Positions 5,695 through 6,870 of a stretch of 6,870 nucleotides of DNA are shown piece by piece. Source of the DNA: Eubacterium sp. GTDB lineage: Bacteria > Bacillota > Clostridia > Oscillospirales > Acutalibacteraceae. Made by a program: the position numbers and the translations under genes. Position 1 is the stretch's first letter, and each line of letters begins with the position of its first letter. The notes beneath the pieces were generated by a model. That model was not told the DNA's origin. It made no database searches and saw only the letters and a list, made by a program, of their open reading frames with translations. The stretch covers positions 1-6,870 of the forward strand of contig JAFYGD010000016.1 of NCBI GenBank assembly GCA_017543415.1, given 5' to 3'.

Positions 5695-6870
5695 TGAATA
5701 CCTTTCTACCCGTTAACAAAAAAGATATGCTCGCAAGAGGGTGGAAACAGGCGGATTTTGTCTATATTACAGGCGATTCCTATGTTGACCATCCCTCCTT
5801 CGGCGCAGCAATAATAACACGAGTCCTTGAAGCAAAGGGCTTTAAAGTAGCCGTACTAAGCCAACCTGATGTGCATAGCACGGCTGATTTCGTTCAGTTT
5901 GGAAAACCGCGTCTCGCTTATTTGATTACAAGCGGAAATATTGACAGTATGGTAGCCCACTATACGGTAGCTAAAAAAAGGCGTTCAACGGATGCGTATA
6001 CCGCCGGCGGCGTTACAGGCAAACGCCCTGACAGAGCGGTAACGGTTTATAGTAACATCGTTAAAGAGCTTTATCCCGAGGTTCCCGTTATCATCGGCGG
6101 GCTTGAAGCATCACTACGCCGTTTTGCCCATTACGATTACTGGGACGATAAGGTGCGTCCGAGCATTCTGATTGATTCAAAAGCCGATTTGCTTATTCAC
6201 GGAATGGGCGAAAAGCAGATTATTGAAATTGCGCAGCGCCTCGATAACGGTGAAAGCATAACCGACCTTCACGATATTAAAGGAACTACCTACGCTGTTG
6301 ACGTAAGGGAAACGCCTTATGTCGGCACCGAATGTCCGAGCTTTGACAATGTTAAAAGCAGCAAAACCGAATACGCAAAAGCAACAAGGATTCAGCAGGA
6401 TGAGCAGGACCATATAAGGGGAAAGGCAGTTAAGCAAAAGCACGGAAAGCTTATGGTTGTTCAGAATCCGCCAATGCCCCCCTTAACTACAGAGGAGCTT
6501 GACTGGGTGTATTCCTTACCCTATATGCGCGCTTATCATCCGATGTATGAAGCGCAGGGCGGCGTTCCGGGAATTAAAGAGGTTGAGTTTTCAATTACCC
6601 ATAACCGCGGCTGCTTCGGCGGCTGTAATTTCTGTTCAATCGCTTTTCATCAGGGAAGGTTTATAACATCAAGAAGTAAGGAGAGCATTATTGCGGAAGC
6701 AAAATTGCTTACCGAAATGCCGAATTTTAAGGGCTATATTCACGATGTCGGCGGTCCCACCGCCAATTTCAGAAAGCCCTCCTGCGAATATCAGCTTGAA
6801 AACGGACTCTGCAAGGGCAAAAAATGTCTTGCTCCCAAGCCTTGTAAAAACCTTGTTGCCGACCACAGCG
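5694..6870 (+). CDS. ygiQ: YgiQ family radical SAM protein (UPF0313), 3' truncated by window edge
   Basis: The open frame runs from 5694 to the last base without a stop and shows 392 residues. The family is usually 600 or more, so the C-terminal third (the DUF3362-like region) is outside. The N-terminal YgiQ domain has F4-L-P-V, R15-G-W, the T26-G-D-S-Y-V-D-H-P-S-F-G block, P131-V-I-I-G-G-L-E-A-S-L-R-R, H146-Y-D-Y-W and G170-M-G-E. The radical SAM core begins near residue 295 and carries the 4Fe-4S cluster motif C307-F-G-G-C-N-F-C (Cys307, 311, 314), then H-Q-G-R and S-R-S-K-E-S. A second cysteine group (364, 373, 378, 384), followed by K-N-L-V-A-D-H, is typical of YgiQ and may bind a further metal centre. 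Members are soluble SAM-cleaving enzymes, and the substrate and reaction are not established. The start codon overlaps the ftsK stop, so it is the next gene of the same operon. Confidence 0.95.
   Translation, partial: MNTFLPVNKKDMLARGWKQADFVYITGDSYVDHPSFGAAIITRVLEAKGFKVAVLSQPDVHSTADFVQFGKPRLAYLITSGNIDSMVAHYTVAKKRRSTDAYTAGGVTGKRPDRAVTVYSNIVKELYPEVPVIIGGLEASLRRFAHYDYWDDKVRPSILIDSKADLLIHGMGEKQIIEIAQRLDNGESITDLHDIKGTTYAVDVRETPYVGTECPSFDNVKSSKTEYAKATRIQQDEQDHIRGKAVKQKHGKLMVVQNPPMPPLTTEELDWVYSLPYMRAYHPMYEAQGGVPGIKEVEFSITHNRGCFGGCNFCSIAFHQGRFITSRSKESIIAEAKLLTEMPNFKGYIHDVGGPTANFRKPSCEYQLENGLCKGKKCLAPKPCKNLVADHS

Noticed and set aside
6177..6443. Minus-strand 88-codon frame inside ygiQ
   Set aside because: The plus-strand frame here carries clear YgiQ motifs. 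The antisense frame is hydrophobic by chance and has no supporting signals.

Overview
The window reads as chromosomal DNA of a low-to-mid GC Gram-positive anaerobe of the Clostridia, most likely a gut Ruminococcaceae/Oscillospiraceae-type organism. This is an inference from three things: the gene order tepA - ylzJ - ftsK/spoIIIE (a Bacillota arrangement), strong GGAGG-type ribosome binding sites, and a BspA-like leucine-rich-repeat protein of the kind common in gut Clostridia. No RNA gene, insertion sequence, CRISPR array or phage gene is visible. All recognised genes lie on the + strand.

Region 1 (1-1290): the last codons of an upstream gene, probably a membrane protein, are followed directly by a membrane-anchored LRR_5/BspA-like protein of 411 residues. 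It holds a run of 22-residue repeats. This gene looks more AT-rich than the rest of the window.

Region 2 (1291-1457): a 167-base intergenic stretch contains a clear intrinsic terminator (stem 1328-1353) closing the LRR unit. It is followed by a near-consensus vegetative promoter (TTGAAA, 17-base spacer, extended -10 TAAAAT) facing the next operon.

Region 3 (1458-6870): a tightly packed operon of five genes. They are tepA (ClpP-like serine protease family), a short ylzJ-like gene overlapping it by 20 bases, a UppP/BacA-family membrane protein starting inside the ylzJ-like frame, ftsK/spoIIIE (838 residues, DNA translocase) 17 bases later, and a YgiQ-family radical SAM protein whose start codon shares a base with the ftsK stop codon. 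The last gene runs off the right edge of the window. Overlaps, internal ribosome binding sites and short gaps suggest one transcript with translational coupling.

The most interesting item is the UppP-family protein. It keeps the fold-defining pattern P-I-S-x-S-G-H and the membrane topology, but it has lost the catalytic Glu of motif 1, the motif 1 Ser, and the whole Ser-Arg-Ser core of motif 2. It looks like a non-catalytic relative inserted between ylzJ and the septal DNA translocase gene. The adjoining ylzJ-like gene is also unusual: it has a shortened middle and a tail that reads 65 bases into the UppP-like gene.
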